Source: Oscillospiraceae bacterium
GTDB taxonomy: Bacteria; Bacillota; Clostridia; Oscillospirales; Ruminococcaceae
Assembly: GCA_020024615.1 (NCBI GenBank)
Contig: JAHHTP010000013.1
Location: 1-45,428 of the forward strand
Reading direction: 5' to 3'
Length of the DNA: 45,428 bases
The translations under genes were made by a program, and so were the position numbers. Positions within the stretch are counted from its first letter, which is position 1. Each line of letters starts with the position of its first letter. The notes beneath the pieces are model-generated. The model had not been told where the DNA came from. It ran no database searches and worked only from the letters and a program-made list of their open reading frames with translations. Of this stretch, positions 15,823 through 24,931 are shown piece by piece.

Positions 15823-16689
15823 TTAAGCTTTGCCAACAGAACCAAACAGTTCCATTTTCTCTTTAACGGTAGCTTTGATAGCTTCTGCACCCGGAGCCAG
15901 TAATTTTCTCGGGTCAAAGCCTTTGCCCTGCTGATCTTTACCTGCTTCGATGTAAGCACGGGTAGCTTCCTGGAATGCCAGCTGGCACTCGGTGTTAACA
16001 TTGATTTTGGAAACACCCAGAGAGATAGCTTTTTTGATCATGTCAGCCGGGATACCAGTACCACCGTGCAGAACCAGCGGTTTGTCACCGCAAGCAGCCT
16101 GAATGTCAGCCAGAACATCAAAACGTAAGCCAGCCCAGTTCTCCGGATATTTGCCGTGGATGTTGCCAATGCCAGCAGCCAGCATATCAACGCCTAACTC
16201 AGCGATCATTTTGCACTCTTTCGGATCAGCGACTTCGCCGTTACCAACAACGCCGTCTTCCTCACCGCCAATAGCACCAACCTCAGCCTCTAAGGACAGG
16301 CCTAAAACACCAGCAGCGTGAACCAGCTCAGTGGTTTTAGCGATGTTTTCTTCGATCGGATAGTGAGAACCATCGAACATGATAGAAGAGAAGCCAGCAT
16401 TGATTGCAGATTTAGCGCCTTCATAGGAACCGTGGTCTAAGTGCAGAGCAACCGGAACAGTGATGTTCAGGGTCTCTAACATACCATTAACCATGCCTAC
16501 GATGGTGTTGAAGCCACACATATATTTACCAGCACCCTCGGATACACCTAAGATAACCGGAGACTGTAACTCTTCAGCGGTCTGAAGAATTGCTTTGGTC
16601 CACTCTAAGTTGTTAATGTTGAACTGACCAACAGCATATTTGCCTTCGTGTGCTTTTACAAGCATTTCTTTTGCAGATACTAAAGCCAT
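15823..16689 (-). CDS. fba: Class II fructose-1,6-bisphosphate aldolase
   Basis: A zinc-dependent glycolytic and gluconeogenic aldolase that interconverts fructose-1,6-bisphosphate with DHAP and glyceraldehyde-3-phosphate. The motifs are in order: YAVGQFNINNLEW near 18, ALHLDHGSYEGA near 82 (catalytic Asp and zinc His), SLEAEVGAIGGEED near 133, GNIHGKYP near 178 and VLHGGTGIP near 207. The 288 residues are standard. AGGAGGA precedes the ATG by eight bases, and the gene is monocistronic between its own strong promoter and terminator, as expected for a highly expressed enzyme. A tagatose-bisphosphate aldolase is the main alternative within this fold. Confidence 0.92.
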   Translation of the reverse strand: MALVSAKEMLVKAHEGKYAVGQFNINNLEWTKAILQTAEELQSPVILGVSEGAGKYMCGFNTIVGMVNGMLETLNITVPVALHLDHGSYEGAKSAINAGFSSIMFDGSHYPIEENIAKTTELVHAAGVLGLSLEAEVGAIGGEEDGVVGNGEVADPKECKMIAELGVDMLAAGIGNIHGKYPENWAGLRFDVLADIQAACGDKPLVLHGGTGIPADMIKKAISLGVSKINVNTECQLAFQEATRAYIEAGKDQQGKGFDPRKLLAPGAEAIKATVKEKMELFGSVGKA

Positions 16690-16745
16690 TTTAAAATTCC
16701 TCCTAAATGTTTCAGTCTAATATAATCAGACTTCTTTACTCTACT

Positions 16746-16774
16746 ATTATACCGCACTTTTACACTGATTGCAA
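16746..16774 (-). promoter_or_regulatory. Promoter of fba
   Basis: TTGCAA (16774-16769) and TATAAT (16751-16746) are spaced by 17 bp on the minus strand, 57 bp before the start codon. Confidence 0.8.
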
Positions 16775-16815
16775 GTATTTCCAACAATTTTTATCTTAAA
16801 AATTCAAATCGTCTA

Positions 16816-17463
16816 TTACAAGCCCAAGTCTTCGTCCACCAGAATCACTTTAACACGCCCTTCGTGACGCTGCTGTGCACTAATCAAATAATTGCAGCAA
16901 ACTCGGCCGCTGGTATGACAGCCGTCGGTCATTTCCGGGTGTTCACAGGTATCCAGCGAAATGCAGTGTCCAATCTTTGCACATGGCGTTGCACAGTTTA
17001 AGCGTTTGGCATTTATTGGTGCAGCAATCGTTTTCACACGATAAATCGCCTCATCCAAATCTTTGACAATCTTGTTTTTACCGACCACCAAAATTACCGA
17101 TTTTGGACCATATCCGATTGCTGTAACACGATTAGAATTGCCGTCCACATTGTACAACACACCATCTTCGGTCACGGCATTGCTGCTGCATAAATAACAA
17201 TCAGCCAAAAAGCTTTTACGATAAATTTCGCTAATCTGCTCGCGGGATAGTCCCTGCTCATAACGATCTAAAAAGGTGTAATCTCCATTGCGCAGCAGTG
17301 ATAAAATACCACATTCATCCAGTGTCAGCGACCCACCAACCGATACCACATCACCAATATGCAGCAGTTCTTTTACCTTATCATATGCTGCTTTTCGGTC
17401 GGAAACCACATAAGCTTCCATCTTGTTTTTGCGTAGATTTTCTGCAACTGTCTGAAGATTCAT
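16816..17463 (-). CDS. LUD-domain protein (LutC/YkgG-like, former DUF162)
   Basis: A 215-residue single-domain LUD protein. The fold is indicated by DVVSVGGSLTLDECGI near 40, SNAVTEDGVLYNVDGNSNRV near 98, and VILVVGKNKIV near 127. A C-terminal cysteine cluster (about residues 160-195, NCATPCAKIGHC, DTCEH, GCHTSGRVCC) could bind a metal or Fe-S cluster. LUD proteins in lactate utilisation operate with LutA/LutB, but no such partners are here; solitary clostridial LUD proteins have no settled function. The start at 17463 follows GAGGAGG by seven bases, and its ATG overlaps the hemZ stop (ATGA), so it is translationally coupled to hemZ. Confidence 0.75.
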   Translation of the reverse strand: MNLQTVAENLRKNKMEAYVVSDRKAAYDKVKELLHIGDVVSVGGSLTLDECGILSLLRNGDYTFLDRYEQGLSREQISEIYRKSFLADCYLCSSNAVTEDGVLYNVDGNSNRVTAIGYGPKSVILVVGKNKIVKDLDEAIYRVKTIAAPINAKRLNCATPCAKIGHCISLDTCEHPEMTDGCHTSGRVCCNYLISAQQRHEGRVKVILVDEDLGL

Positions 17464-18947
17464 AAACAATCCTCCTCTGCCCGGATTCCCTCTTTCCAGA
17501 GCGGAATCAAATCTCGTTTTCTCTGCAATACCTCATCAAAACGATCAATGTATTCATACGGATACTTGAAATTAAAGGAACGCTCAATTCTGCCGCCTGG
17601 AAATACCAGCTTGCTGACACCGCCTGCACCCAGAGCCAGAATTGAATGTACCTCTTCCATAATATAGATATTGTACGCATTATAGAACCCCGGTTTTGCA
17701 TATCCGACATTCTCAAGGTTGTCCAACATATTTTTTTGGCGGTAGAGGTAGTATGGCTGATAACCAGCTTTTAATAAATTCTCCTGCGCATATTTTACCA
17801 TCTGTGCTGCTGGTGTGATCTCGTGCTTGCGAAGTTCCTTATTCCGCACTTCCTGATATAAAGTAGAAGAACGCTTTAAGGATAAGGTATGAATCGTAAT
17901 ATTGGTCGGATTCAAGGCAATCGCCGTGTCGATGGTATTTGAGAAGGATTCCACCGTATCGCTCGGTAGACCAGCAATAAAGTCCATATTGATGTTATCA
18001 AATCCCATCTCACATGCCATTTTATAGCAGTCGATTGCATCCTGTGCGGTATGCTTTCTGCCGATTGCTTGAAGCACGGTATCAGAGAAGGTCTGCGGAT
18101 TGACCGAAATACGGGTACATCCAGAATTTTTGATAACCTCTAACTTCGCACGCGTGATGGAATCGGCACGGCCTGCCTCGATGGTATATTCCTCCTGTGG
18201 ATGGAAATATTTCTGCACCGCATCGGTAATCTGCTTTAACTGTTCAGCTGAAACAGCCGTTGGTGTACCGCCGCCAATATAGACGGTGCGCAGATTCAAG
18301 CCCATTTCTTTGGCAGATTTGGAAGCTTCCTCAATCTCTTGCACCAACAGATCAACATATGGCTGAATCAGTTTTCTTGCTTTTGGTGTTTCAATCGAAT
18401 GAGAAACAAAGGAACAGTAACTGCATCTACTTGGACAGAATGGAATGCCGATATATAAACTGTAATCATTCAAATGGTTATTTGCAGTGATTTCCTGCTG
18501 ATTTTTCAAAATGGAAAAACCAAGATCAACCTTCTGTTGGGAGACCAAGCAGTCCTCCATCAGATATTTTGTGATTTCTTCGTCACTCTTGCCCTCTTTA
18601 CGCAGACGCTCCATCAATGCCACTGGACGGATGCCAGTCAACACTCCCCATTCTGGATAGCAGTCAAAAATTTTGGAAAGACCGTTATACAACATAACTG
18701 CAAAGGTCATTTCACAATTATTATCCTGATCCATAACTGTCATGGACTGGATAAAACTCTCATCAAGCAGCCGAATATCTACGGTTAGAATGGCATTTTC
18801 GCCATGCATTTTCTTCTCTGTAAAAATATATTCCGATTCGGCGCATGGCTCATTGTACCGCATATCAAATGTACGACAGGGTACAAACAGCTTGATAACC
18901 GCTTCCAGTTCATATTTATAATCATGTCCGTTAAAATAAATCGTCAT
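17460..18947 (-). CDS. hemZ: HemZ, coproporphyrinogen dehydrogenase-like radical SAM protein
   Basis: A 495-residue radical SAM enzyme of the oxygen-independent coproporphyrinogen III oxidase superfamily. About 150 N-terminal residues, characteristic of HemZ and absent from HemN/HemW, precede the cluster motif CPSRCSYCSF (about 171-180) and the glycine-rich SAM site TVYIGGGTPT. A HemN-like C-terminal region follows. HemZ is common in clostridia between an MBL/dtd pair and hisS, often in organisms without full haem synthesis, so its substrate is unclear. The start at 18947 follows AGAGGT by five bases and overlaps the MBL gene's 3' end by 17 bp. Confidence 0.85.
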   Translation of the reverse strand: MTIYFNGHDYKYELEAVIKLFVPCRTFDMRYNEPCAESEYIFTEKKMHGENAILTVDIRLLDESFIQSMTVMDQDNNCEMTFAVMLYNGLSKIFDCYPEWGVLTGIRPVALMERLRKEGKSDEEITKYLMEDCLVSQQKVDLGFSILKNQQEITANNHLNDYSLYIGIPFCPSRCSYCSFVSHSIETPKARKLIQPYVDLLVQEIEEASKSAKEMGLNLRTVYIGGGTPTAVSAEQLKQITDAVQKYFHPQEEYTIEAGRADSITRAKLEVIKNSGCTRISVNPQTFSDTVLQAIGRKHTAQDAIDCYKMACEMGFDNINMDFIAGLPSDTVESFSNTIDTAIALNPTNITIHTLSLKRSSTLYQEVRNKELRKHEITPAAQMVKYAQENLLKAGYQPYYLYRQKNMLDNLENVGYAKPGFYNAYNIYIMEEVHSILALGAGGVSKLVFPGGRIERSFNFKYPYEYIDRFDEVLQRKRDLIPLWKEGIRAEEDCL

Positions 18948-19581
18948 ACGAAACCTCTTTTTTGGCAGCCCGGATAAAATACGGATTGCACCGCCTTTCA
19001 TTCTCCAATGTGGTAGCTTTCCCGTGTCCCGGATACACTGCTTTATCATCATTCAGAGCAGCTATTTTTTTTATTGACTCTATCAACACCGCACTGTCGC
19101 CGCCATACAAATCAGTTCTTCCGACACTGCCCGCAAACACAGTATCACCGGTAAATAATATATCTTGAGTGACAATCACTATAGAGCCTTTGGAATGGCC
19201 AGGCGTATGCAAAAAATCAAACCACATCTCACCAGCTGTATAACTGTCACCATCCTTAACAACAATGTTTGCATCACATGGCGGACAGGACAGCAATCCG
19301 AACGCACCAGCAGCAAGACTCGGCGCATGAAGCAGTTCAAGATCCGCTTCATGGCAAATGACATCGCATCCAGTCTTTTCCTGCAATGCCTTAACGCCCC
19401 AGATATGATCAAAATGTCCATGGGTCAACAGAATAGCTTTTAAGGTAAGTCCCTCTTTTTCCATCTGTTTTAGAATTGGTTTGGAATCCGCTGGATCAAT
19501 CAGCACCAGATTGTTCTGTGAATCGGTCAGCAGATAACAGTTTGCACCAAACATTCCAAGCGGCATAGTCTGAATCTTCAT
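18931..19581 (-). CDS. MBL-fold metallo-hydrolase, glyoxalase II-like (YqgX type)
   Basis: A 216-residue metallo-beta-lactamase-fold hydrolase. The dinuclear metal motif is H54-G-H56-F-D58-H59; further ligands are in LHTPGHSKGS near 130, FTGDTVF near 147 (bridging Asp), and YPGHGKATT near 190. The length and motifs resemble bacterial hydroxyacylglutathione hydrolase-like proteins (YqgX, YcbL), which hydrolyse thioesters. Glutathione is usually absent in clostridia, so the natural substrate is uncertain. AAGGAGT precedes the ATG. It sits 11 bp after dtd and overlaps hemZ, a familiar Firmicutes gene order. Confidence 0.85.
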   Translation of the reverse strand: MKIQTMPLGMFGANCYLLTDSQNNLVLIDPADSKPILKQMEKEGLTLKAILLTHGHFDHIWGVKALQEKTGCDVICHEADLELLHAPSLAAGAFGLLSCPPCDANIVVKDGDSYTAGEMWFDFLHTPGHSKGSIVIVTQDILFTGDTVFAGSVGRTDLYGGDSAVLIESIKKIAALNDDKAVYPGHGKATTLENERRCNPYFIRAAKKEVSYDDLF

Positions 19582-19592
19582 CGCATTACTCC

Positions 19593-20042
19593 TTATGCCT
19601 TGTACTCGGCAACCAGCGTCACCGGTCCATCAGCAATCATCGAAATCTTCATATCTGCACCAAAAATGCCAGTTTCTACCTGCTGCACACCACATTCGCG
19701 CAGCTTGACCGCCATATATTCATACAACGGTTCAGCTTCAGCAGGCGGTGCTGCATCCGAGAAAGACGGCCTTCTGCCGCTCTTGGTCAGATCCGCACCC
19801 AAAGTAAAATTTGACACCAATAGAATACCACCATTTACATCACATAAATCTAGATTCATCTTGTCAGCGTCATCGGTAAAAATCCTTAAACCTGCTATTT
19901 TCTTTGCAAGCAAATCTGCCTGTGCTCTAGTATCACCTTTCATTACACCAAGCAAAACCAGATATCCGTTTTTTATATGACCGGTTATGTTGCCATCTAC
20001 ATAGCAGGCCGCCTGCTCCACCCGTTGAATGACTGCTTTCAT
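19593..20042 (-). CDS. dtd: D-aminoacyl-tRNA deacylase
   Basis: A proofreading enzyme of 149 residues that hydrolyses D-amino acids (and glycine on tRNA-Ala) from mischarged tRNAs. The two signatures are present: SNFTLGAD near 77 (family SQFTL, here with Asn for Gln) and DGPVTLVAE near 137, with the cross-subunit GP. MKAVIQRVEQAACYV is the normal N-terminus, and the length is standard. The start at 20042 follows GGAGGGG. A terminator-like hairpin lies just upstream, between apeA and dtd, so dtd expression may be attenuated. Confidence 0.93.
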   Translation of the reverse strand: MKAVIQRVEQAACYVDGNITGHIKNGYLVLLGVMKGDTRAQADLLAKKIAGLRIFTDDADKMNLDLCDVNGGILLVSNFTLGADLTKSGRRPSFSDAAPPAEAEPLYEYMAVKLRECGVQQVETGIFGADMKISMIADGPVTLVAEYKA

Positions 20043-20056
20043 CCTGTCCCCTCCAT

Positions 20057-20092
20057 GAAAAACGGCGCGATCCTCAAATGAAAACCGCGCCA
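20057..20092 (-). terminator. Terminator-like hairpin between the M18 peptidase gene and dtd
   Basis: On the minus strand GGCGCG and CGCGCC form a 6-bp GC stem around a 16-base loop, followed by GTTTTTC. It ends only about 15 bases before the dtd start and may reduce readthrough within the operon. Confidence 0.5.
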
Positions 20093-20097
20093 AAATC

Positions 20098-21516
20098 TTA
20101 CAGCTTGTTAAAATCAGCTTTGCGCATTGCAAAGGTATAGAATGCTTTGTAGGTGCAGAAAACATCGATCTTGGAGGTTAACTCCAGCGGAGCGTGCATG
20201 GTCAGCACCGGAACACCCAGATCCACGGTATCGACATCCATGTTTGCAATATAGCATGCAACGGTACCGCCGCCACCTGCGTCAACAGCACCCAGTTCGC
20301 CGAACTGCCATACAACCTCATTTTCATCCAACATACGACGGATATAACCCATATACTCCGCAGAAGCATCGTTGGAACCACTCTTGCCGCGTGCGCCGGT
20401 GTATTTTACAATGCACACACCACCGTTGATATAGCAGGAGTTTTTCGGATCATATACAGAAGCAAAAGTTGGGTCAAATGCAGCACCAACATCAGCAGAT
20501 AAGCACTGGGATGCGCTTAATACTTTTCTGCCCTTAATGCCGTACGGCTCAGCCAGATCATCAATGAAATACGGTAAATAGGAGCTCTGGAAACCAGTGT
20601 TGCCTTCCGAACCGATCTCCTCTTTGTCACACAAAATAGTAACACAAGTCTTCGTCGGGATTTCTTCCATATCCAAAGTTGCCATCATTGCAGTGTAGCC
20701 GCATACTCTATCGTCCTGACCGTGTGCCGCGATTAAGCTGCGGTCAAAACCGACATCTCTTGCTTTATCTGCCGGAACAACTTCCAGTTCAGCAGATAAG
20801 AAATCCGATTCAACTAAACCATACTGCTCGTTCAACAGCTTTAAGATGTTCATTTTAATAGAATCTGCACCGGTTAAATCACCTTCGTATGGTAAAGAAC
20901 CGACAACTACATTCAATTCCTCACCGCGAATACCGTCAGCCAGGGAGCGTTTGCTCTGCTCTGCACCCAAATGCGGCAGAAGATCGGTTACATAGAATAC
21001 CGGATCTTCCGGATTTTCACCGATGGATATGGTCAGTTTGCTGCCATCAGCACGAACGATAACGCCATGCAGTGCCAGCGGAATGCTTGGCCACTGATAT
21101 TTTCGAATACCGCCGTAATAATGTGTTTTAAACAGCGCAATTTTACCATCTTCATATAACGGATTCGGTTTTAAATCCAAACGCGGAGAGTCAACATGTG
21201 CAGCCATGATGCTTACACCTTTGGTCAACGGGTCATTACCCATGACACATAAGATCAATGCTTTTCCGCGATTATTATAGTATACTTTATCACCCGGAAC
21301 ATATTTATTTCCCGGAATAAACTCAACAAAACCTCTCTCTTTTGCCATCTCAATAGCAGTGGAAACAGCTTCACGCTCGGTTTTTGCTGCATCTAAGAAT
21401 TTCTTGTAGCCTTCTGCAAAAGCAAATGCTTCTTTTTTCTGCTCAGCGTTGAGTTTAACGGCACCGCCGTCACGATTCATCGCCAGACGCGCTTTCAGAT
21501 CTTTTAATTCTTCCAT
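20098..21516 (-). CDS. M18 family aminopeptidase (aspartyl aminopeptidase-like)
   Basis: A dizinc cytosolic aminopeptidase of 472 residues in the M18 family, which removes N-terminal acidic or neutral residues and typically forms a dodecameric tetrahedron. Metal and catalytic landmarks are AAHVDSPRLDLKP near 95, ILCDKEEIGSEGNTG near 295, SADVGAAFDP near 350, and the final TMHAPLELTSKID near 445. The length fits bacterial ApeA/ApeB proteins. GGAGGAT precedes the ATG. It lies 25 bp downstream of the lytic transglycosylase gene in a continuous minus-strand series. Confidence 0.88.
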   Translation of the reverse strand: MEELKDLKARLAMNRDGGAVKLNAEQKKEAFAFAEGYKKFLDAAKTEREAVSTAIEMAKERGFVEFIPGNKYVPGDKVYYNNRGKALILCVMGNDPLTKGVSIMAAHVDSPRLDLKPNPLYEDGKIALFKTHYYGGIRKYQWPSIPLALHGVIVRADGSKLTISIGENPEDPVFYVTDLLPHLGAEQSKRSLADGIRGEELNVVVGSLPYEGDLTGADSIKMNILKLLNEQYGLVESDFLSAELEVVPADKARDVGFDRSLIAAHGQDDRVCGYTAMMATLDMEEIPTKTCVTILCDKEEIGSEGNTGFQSSYLPYFIDDLAEPYGIKGRKVLSASQCLSADVGAAFDPTFASVYDPKNSCYINGGVCIVKYTGARGKSGSNDASAEYMGYIRRMLDENEVVWQFGELGAVDAGGGGTVACYIANMDVDTVDLGVPVLTMHAPLELTSKIDVFCTYKAFYTFAMRKADFNKL

Positions 21517-21541
21517 TTATTTATCCTCCATGTTTTATTAT

Positions 21542-22171
21542 TTATGATAATTCCTCACTGTAAAGTTCCTGATACTTTTCATAGTACCCCATCACCTTAT
21601 TGACATGATATCGAGTATCATCGTAAGGAATTGCCTGTAAAGTAATACCATCCGCCGAATATTCCGGCGTTTTTAGCCATTCTTTGGTAATATTCAAACC
21701 GGCATGATAAGCGGTTAACACCGTTTCAGTATTCCCGAACTGCTCAAACAGATACGCTGTCAGCCATACGGCATAGCGAATGTTGGTTTCAGGGTCAAAC
21801 ATATCATCAAAGGTACCATTCTCACCGAGATTTTGTTCCCCCTGTGCCTTCAATTTGAATTTCACCCAGTCATAAGTCGGCTCAGTTAGCTGTAAAAGTC
21901 CTCTGGCATCATCTATTGACACCGCATTCGGTTGAAATCCGCTCTCCTGCTTCATCATCGCATAAATAAAAAGCGGATCAACATCGTACGCTTCACAATA
22001 TAATATAACTGTATCCTGATACGGCATGGCATAGCTTTCACGCTGCACTTTATCTATTTGCTCCTTGCCGTATTGTACCAATATCGCACCAACAGCAAAC
22101 GCAATCACCAGTAAAATCAGGAATGTTATGCCACATCCAATCCCAACTTTTTTCCACTTGATTCGACTCAC
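21542..22171 (-). CDS. Membrane-anchored lytic transglycosylase (SLT domain)
   Basis: A 209-residue cell-wall hydrolase that cleaves the glycan strand to 1,6-anhydroMurNAc. A short basic N-terminus is followed by one membrane anchor (about residues 13-33, GITFLILLVIAFAVGAILV). The extracytoplasmic SLT domain has the catalytic Glu in MMKQESGFQPNAVS, then ARGLLQLTEPTYDWV and TAYHAGLNITKEW. The start is GTG at 22171, seven bases after GGAGG; its GTGA overlaps the coaE-domain stop codon. An in-frame ATG at 22216 lies upstream of the ribosome site. Similar genes follow coaE in many Clostridia. Confidence 0.87.
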   Translation of the reverse strand: MSRIKWKKVGIGCGITFLILLVIAFAVGAILVQYGKEQIDKVQRESYAMPYQDTVILYCEAYDVDPLFIYAMMKQESGFQPNAVSIDDARGLLQLTEPTYDWVKFKLKAQGEQNLGENGTFDDMFDPETNIRYAVWLTAYLFEQFGNTETVLTAYHAGLNITKEWLKTPEYSADGITLQAIPYDDTRYHVNKVMGYYEKYQELYSEELS

Positions 22172-23811
22172 TCCATATCCTCCGGCAGCAATTGCTGCTG
22201 TTTTAAGATTTGCCAAGCTGCTTGAATCAAATCCTCTTTGCTACCGTTATTATAAATAACCGCACCACTATGATCTTTATAAAACTGCTCATCATGCTGT
22301 GCGGATACTCTATGCTCTGCCTCAGCCTGTGTCAGTCCATCCCGCTCCATAATGCGGTTTGTCCGCAATGAGTTCTCTGCCACCACACTTAACACCGTAT
22401 CACAGAGCCGATCTGCACCGCTTTCAAATAAAGTCGGTGCATCCACAATCGCACCAAAGCAGCCAAACCCAGATGCATAAATAATCTCTGATTCAATCAA
22501 CTTCACAATTGCCGGATGGGTAATGGCATTAAGTGCTTGTAATGCCAGCGGATCTGTAAAGACCAATGTGCCCAACGCTCTGCGATTCAAACCACCGTCA
22601 TCCAGCAAAATATCCTCACCAAATGCGTCCACCAAAGCAGCCAAAGTATCAGAGCCTTTCTCAACCACAGTTCTTGCAAGTTTATCACAGTTGATATGAT
22701 AATATCCGTAATCCTGCAATTTTTCACAAACGGTGCTTTTTCCTGCTCCCGTCTGACCGGTCAGCCCAATTACTCTTATTTTTTTCGGCGCATTTAAATC
22801 TACAACATGAAATGCAGCTGCGCGAAGCAGGCGGTTATATACCGCAAAACCGACCCCGTCTTTTGCCGGCATTCGCGCATAAATGACCTCTTTATTCAAA
22901 GAATCTACCCTGCGCAACGCTGAAAACAAGCCGGTTGCTTCGCTTTTTCCGCTATTGGATGCACCATATTCCAGTACCGGAACACGCAGTTTTTCTCCCT
23001 CTCCGGAAAATACCATTGCACCTACATCATGCAACTTGGCCTGCTCATGGACATATGCGACAAACTGTTCAAAACTGCCATCCAAAATAATTACCGGAAC
23101 CTTCGGGGCATAGTGGCGGTATTTCATGCCCGGCGAAAGTACCTTTTCGTTATCCGAAAGATGCTCCAGCACACCTTTTGCAACCGATACATCTTCGCAC
23201 ACACTTTTCAGCTGTTCCAATGTAATGCCACCCGGACGAAGCAATGTTAAACTGTCACCATCTACACTGACAACTGTAGATTCTACACCAACTTCACATT
23301 CGCCACCATCCATAATACAAGCAATTCGCGCGTTTAAGTCATCATATACATGATCAGCTGTTGTCGGACTCGGGATACCCGAAATATTTGCACTCGGTGC
23401 CGCAAGCGGCGTTCCAGCTGCCTCGATAATCGCTCTTGCAACTGGGTGAGATGGCATGCGGATTGCCACCGTATCCAGTCCCGCTGTCACAGATGAACAA
23501 AACGCATCGTTCTTGGGTTGCACAATCGTTAAAGGCCCTGGCCAAAACGCATTAGCAAGCTTCCTTGCAAGTGGTGTGATTTCTTTTACGAGTGGCTTCA
23601 TCTGATCAAATGCACTAATATGCACAATCAGCGGATTGTCCTGTGGTCTACCTTTTACCGAAAAGATACGGCGTACCGCTTCATCGTTCCATGCATCGGC
23701 GGCAAGACCATAAACCGTTTCCGTTGGAATCCCAACCACATCGCCTTCTGCTAACCGCTTGCCGACCAATGCAATATTTTCCGGTATCGGCTGATAAATT
23801 GTTGTTATCAT
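22168..23811 (-). CDS. Fusion of L-threonylcarbamoyladenylate synthase (Sua5) and dephospho-CoA kinase (CoaE)
   Basis: A 547-residue two-enzyme protein. Residues 1-340 are a complete Sua5: the YrdC domain has KGRPQDNPLIVHI near 53 and APSANISG near 138, then the Sua5 linker SPGMKYRHYAP (226-236) and the C-terminal Sua5 domain. This part makes threonylcarbamoyl-AMP for the tRNA t6A modification. Residues 344-547 are CoaE, with P-loop GLTGQTGAGKST (349-360) and DAPTLFESG; it phosphorylates dephospho-CoA in the last CoA step. The frame is continuous through the junction. The ATG at 23811 has only a weak ribosome site, and an in-frame ATG at 23871 lies inside prfA. It follows prfA, the usual sua5 neighbourhood, but no prmC lies between. 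Confidence 0.9.
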   Translation of the reverse strand: MITTIYQPIPENIALVGKRLAEGDVVGIPTETVYGLAADAWNDEAVRRIFSVKGRPQDNPLIVHISAFDQMKPLVKEITPLARKLANAFWPGPLTIVQPKNDAFCSSVTAGLDTVAIRMPSHPVARAIIEAAGTPLAAPSANISGIPSPTTADHVYDDLNARIACIMDGGECEVGVESTVVSVDGDSLTLLRPGGITLEQLKSVCEDVSVAKGVLEHLSDNEKVLSPGMKYRHYAPKVPVIILDGSFEQFVAYVHEQAKLHDVGAMVFSGEGEKLRVPVLEYGASNSGKSEATGLFSALRRVDSLNKEVIYARMPAKDGVGFAVYNRLLRAAAFHVVDLNAPKKIRVIGLTGQTGAGKSTVCEKLQDYGYYHINCDKLARTVVEKGSDTLAALVDAFGEDILLDDGGLNRRALGTLVFTDPLALQALNAITHPAIVKLIESEIIYASGFGCFGAIVDAPTLFESGADRLCDTVLSVVAENSLRTNRIMERDGLTQAEAEHRVSAQHDEQFYKDHSGAVIYNNGSKEDLIQAAWQILKQQQLLPEDME

Positions 23812-23845
23812 AATCTTAATTCGCTTCTTTCTTTCAAAGCTGATT

Positions 23846-24925
23846 TCAAGCGTTTTCCTGCTGTGCTGCAAGCTTGAGTGCCTGATCAGCTGTCAACAGT
23901 GCTTCAATCAATTCATCCAAATCACCGTTTAAGAAATCTTCCAGACGATACGCAGTGAATCCGATTCGATGATCCGTCAGGCGGCTCTGCGGATAGTTGT
24001 AGGTTCGAATACGCTCCGAGCGATCACCCGTTCCAACCTGCGCTTTGCGATCGGATGCAATCGCCTCATTCCGTTTGCGCTGTGCCTCATCATATAATTT
24101 GCTTCGCAGCATCGCCATCGCTTTATCACGATTTTTGAACTGGCTTCGTTCTTCCTGACATGCCACAACAATACCCGTCGGCTTATGGGTGATTCGAATA
24201 GCAGACTCCGTTTTATTGACATGTTGACCGCCTGCACCAGACGAACGATAGGTATCAAACTCAAGGTCATCCGGATTGATTTCAATTGAAACCTCATCTA
24301 CCTCCGGCAGCACTGCAACGGTAGCTGTGGAAGTGTGCACTCTGCCCTGTGATTCAGTTTCTGGTACACGCTGTACACGATGAACTCCAGATTCAAATTT
24401 TAATTTGGAATAGACCGACGCGCCTTCCACGGAGAAAGACACCTCTTTCATTCCGCCAAGTTCCGTTTCATTGGCACTCAAAATTTCTACCTTCCAGCCG
24501 TTTTTAGCAGCATACATCGAATACATACGGAATAAGGAATGTGCAAACAAAGCGGATTCTTCACCACCCGCACCACCGCGAATTTCCACAATTACACTTT
24601 TATCGTCATTCTCATCCTTCGGCAGCAACAGAATCTGAATCTCTTTCTGTAATTCTTCTAGCTGTGCGCGGCTTTCTTTCAGCTGCTCATTTGCCATCTC
24701 AGAAAGCTCAGCATCTAGCCCCGATTCTGCCAGCAATTCCTTTGCTTCCTCCTCCTCAGCTGCCGCGGCTTCATAACGATGCACCGCTTCCACAATTGGG
24801 GTTAGATTTTTATATTCTTTCATCAACGCCGCATACCGAGAACTATCCGAAATAATCGTCGGATCGGTCAGCAACATTGCAACCTCATCATAGTGCGCCG
24901 CCATCATTTTGAGTTTTTCAATCAT
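23846..24925 (-). CDS. prfA: Peptide chain release factor 1
   Basis: The class I release factor that recognises UAA and UAG and triggers peptidyl-tRNA hydrolysis. Domain order is standard over 359 residues: the recognition tripeptide PxT appears as P-E-T in RVPETESQGRVHTS, and the catalytic GGQ lies in SSGAGGQHVNKTES near 230. The PxT form identifies RF1 rather than RF2 (SPF). AAGGAGA lies ten bases before the ATG. DUF951 precedes it by six bases, and the Sua5-CoaE fusion follows by 34. The methyltransferase gene prmC, which often follows prfA, is not present here. Confidence 0.97.
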   Translation of the reverse strand: MIEKLKMMAAHYDEVAMLLTDPTIISDSSRYAALMKEYKNLTPIVEAVHRYEAAAAEEEEAKELLAESGLDAELSEMANEQLKESRAQLEELQKEIQILLLPKDENDDKSVIVEIRGGAGGEESALFAHSLFRMYSMYAAKNGWKVEILSANETELGGMKEVSFSVEGASVYSKLKFESGVHRVQRVPETESQGRVHTSTATVAVLPEVDEVSIEINPDDLEFDTYRSSGAGGQHVNKTESAIRITHKPTGIVVACQEERSQFKNRDKAMAMLRSKLYDEAQRKRNEAIASDRKAQVGTGDRSERIRTYNYPQSRLTDHRIGFTAYRLEDFLNGDLDELIEALLTADQALKLAAQQENA

Positions 24926-24931
24926 ATAAGA

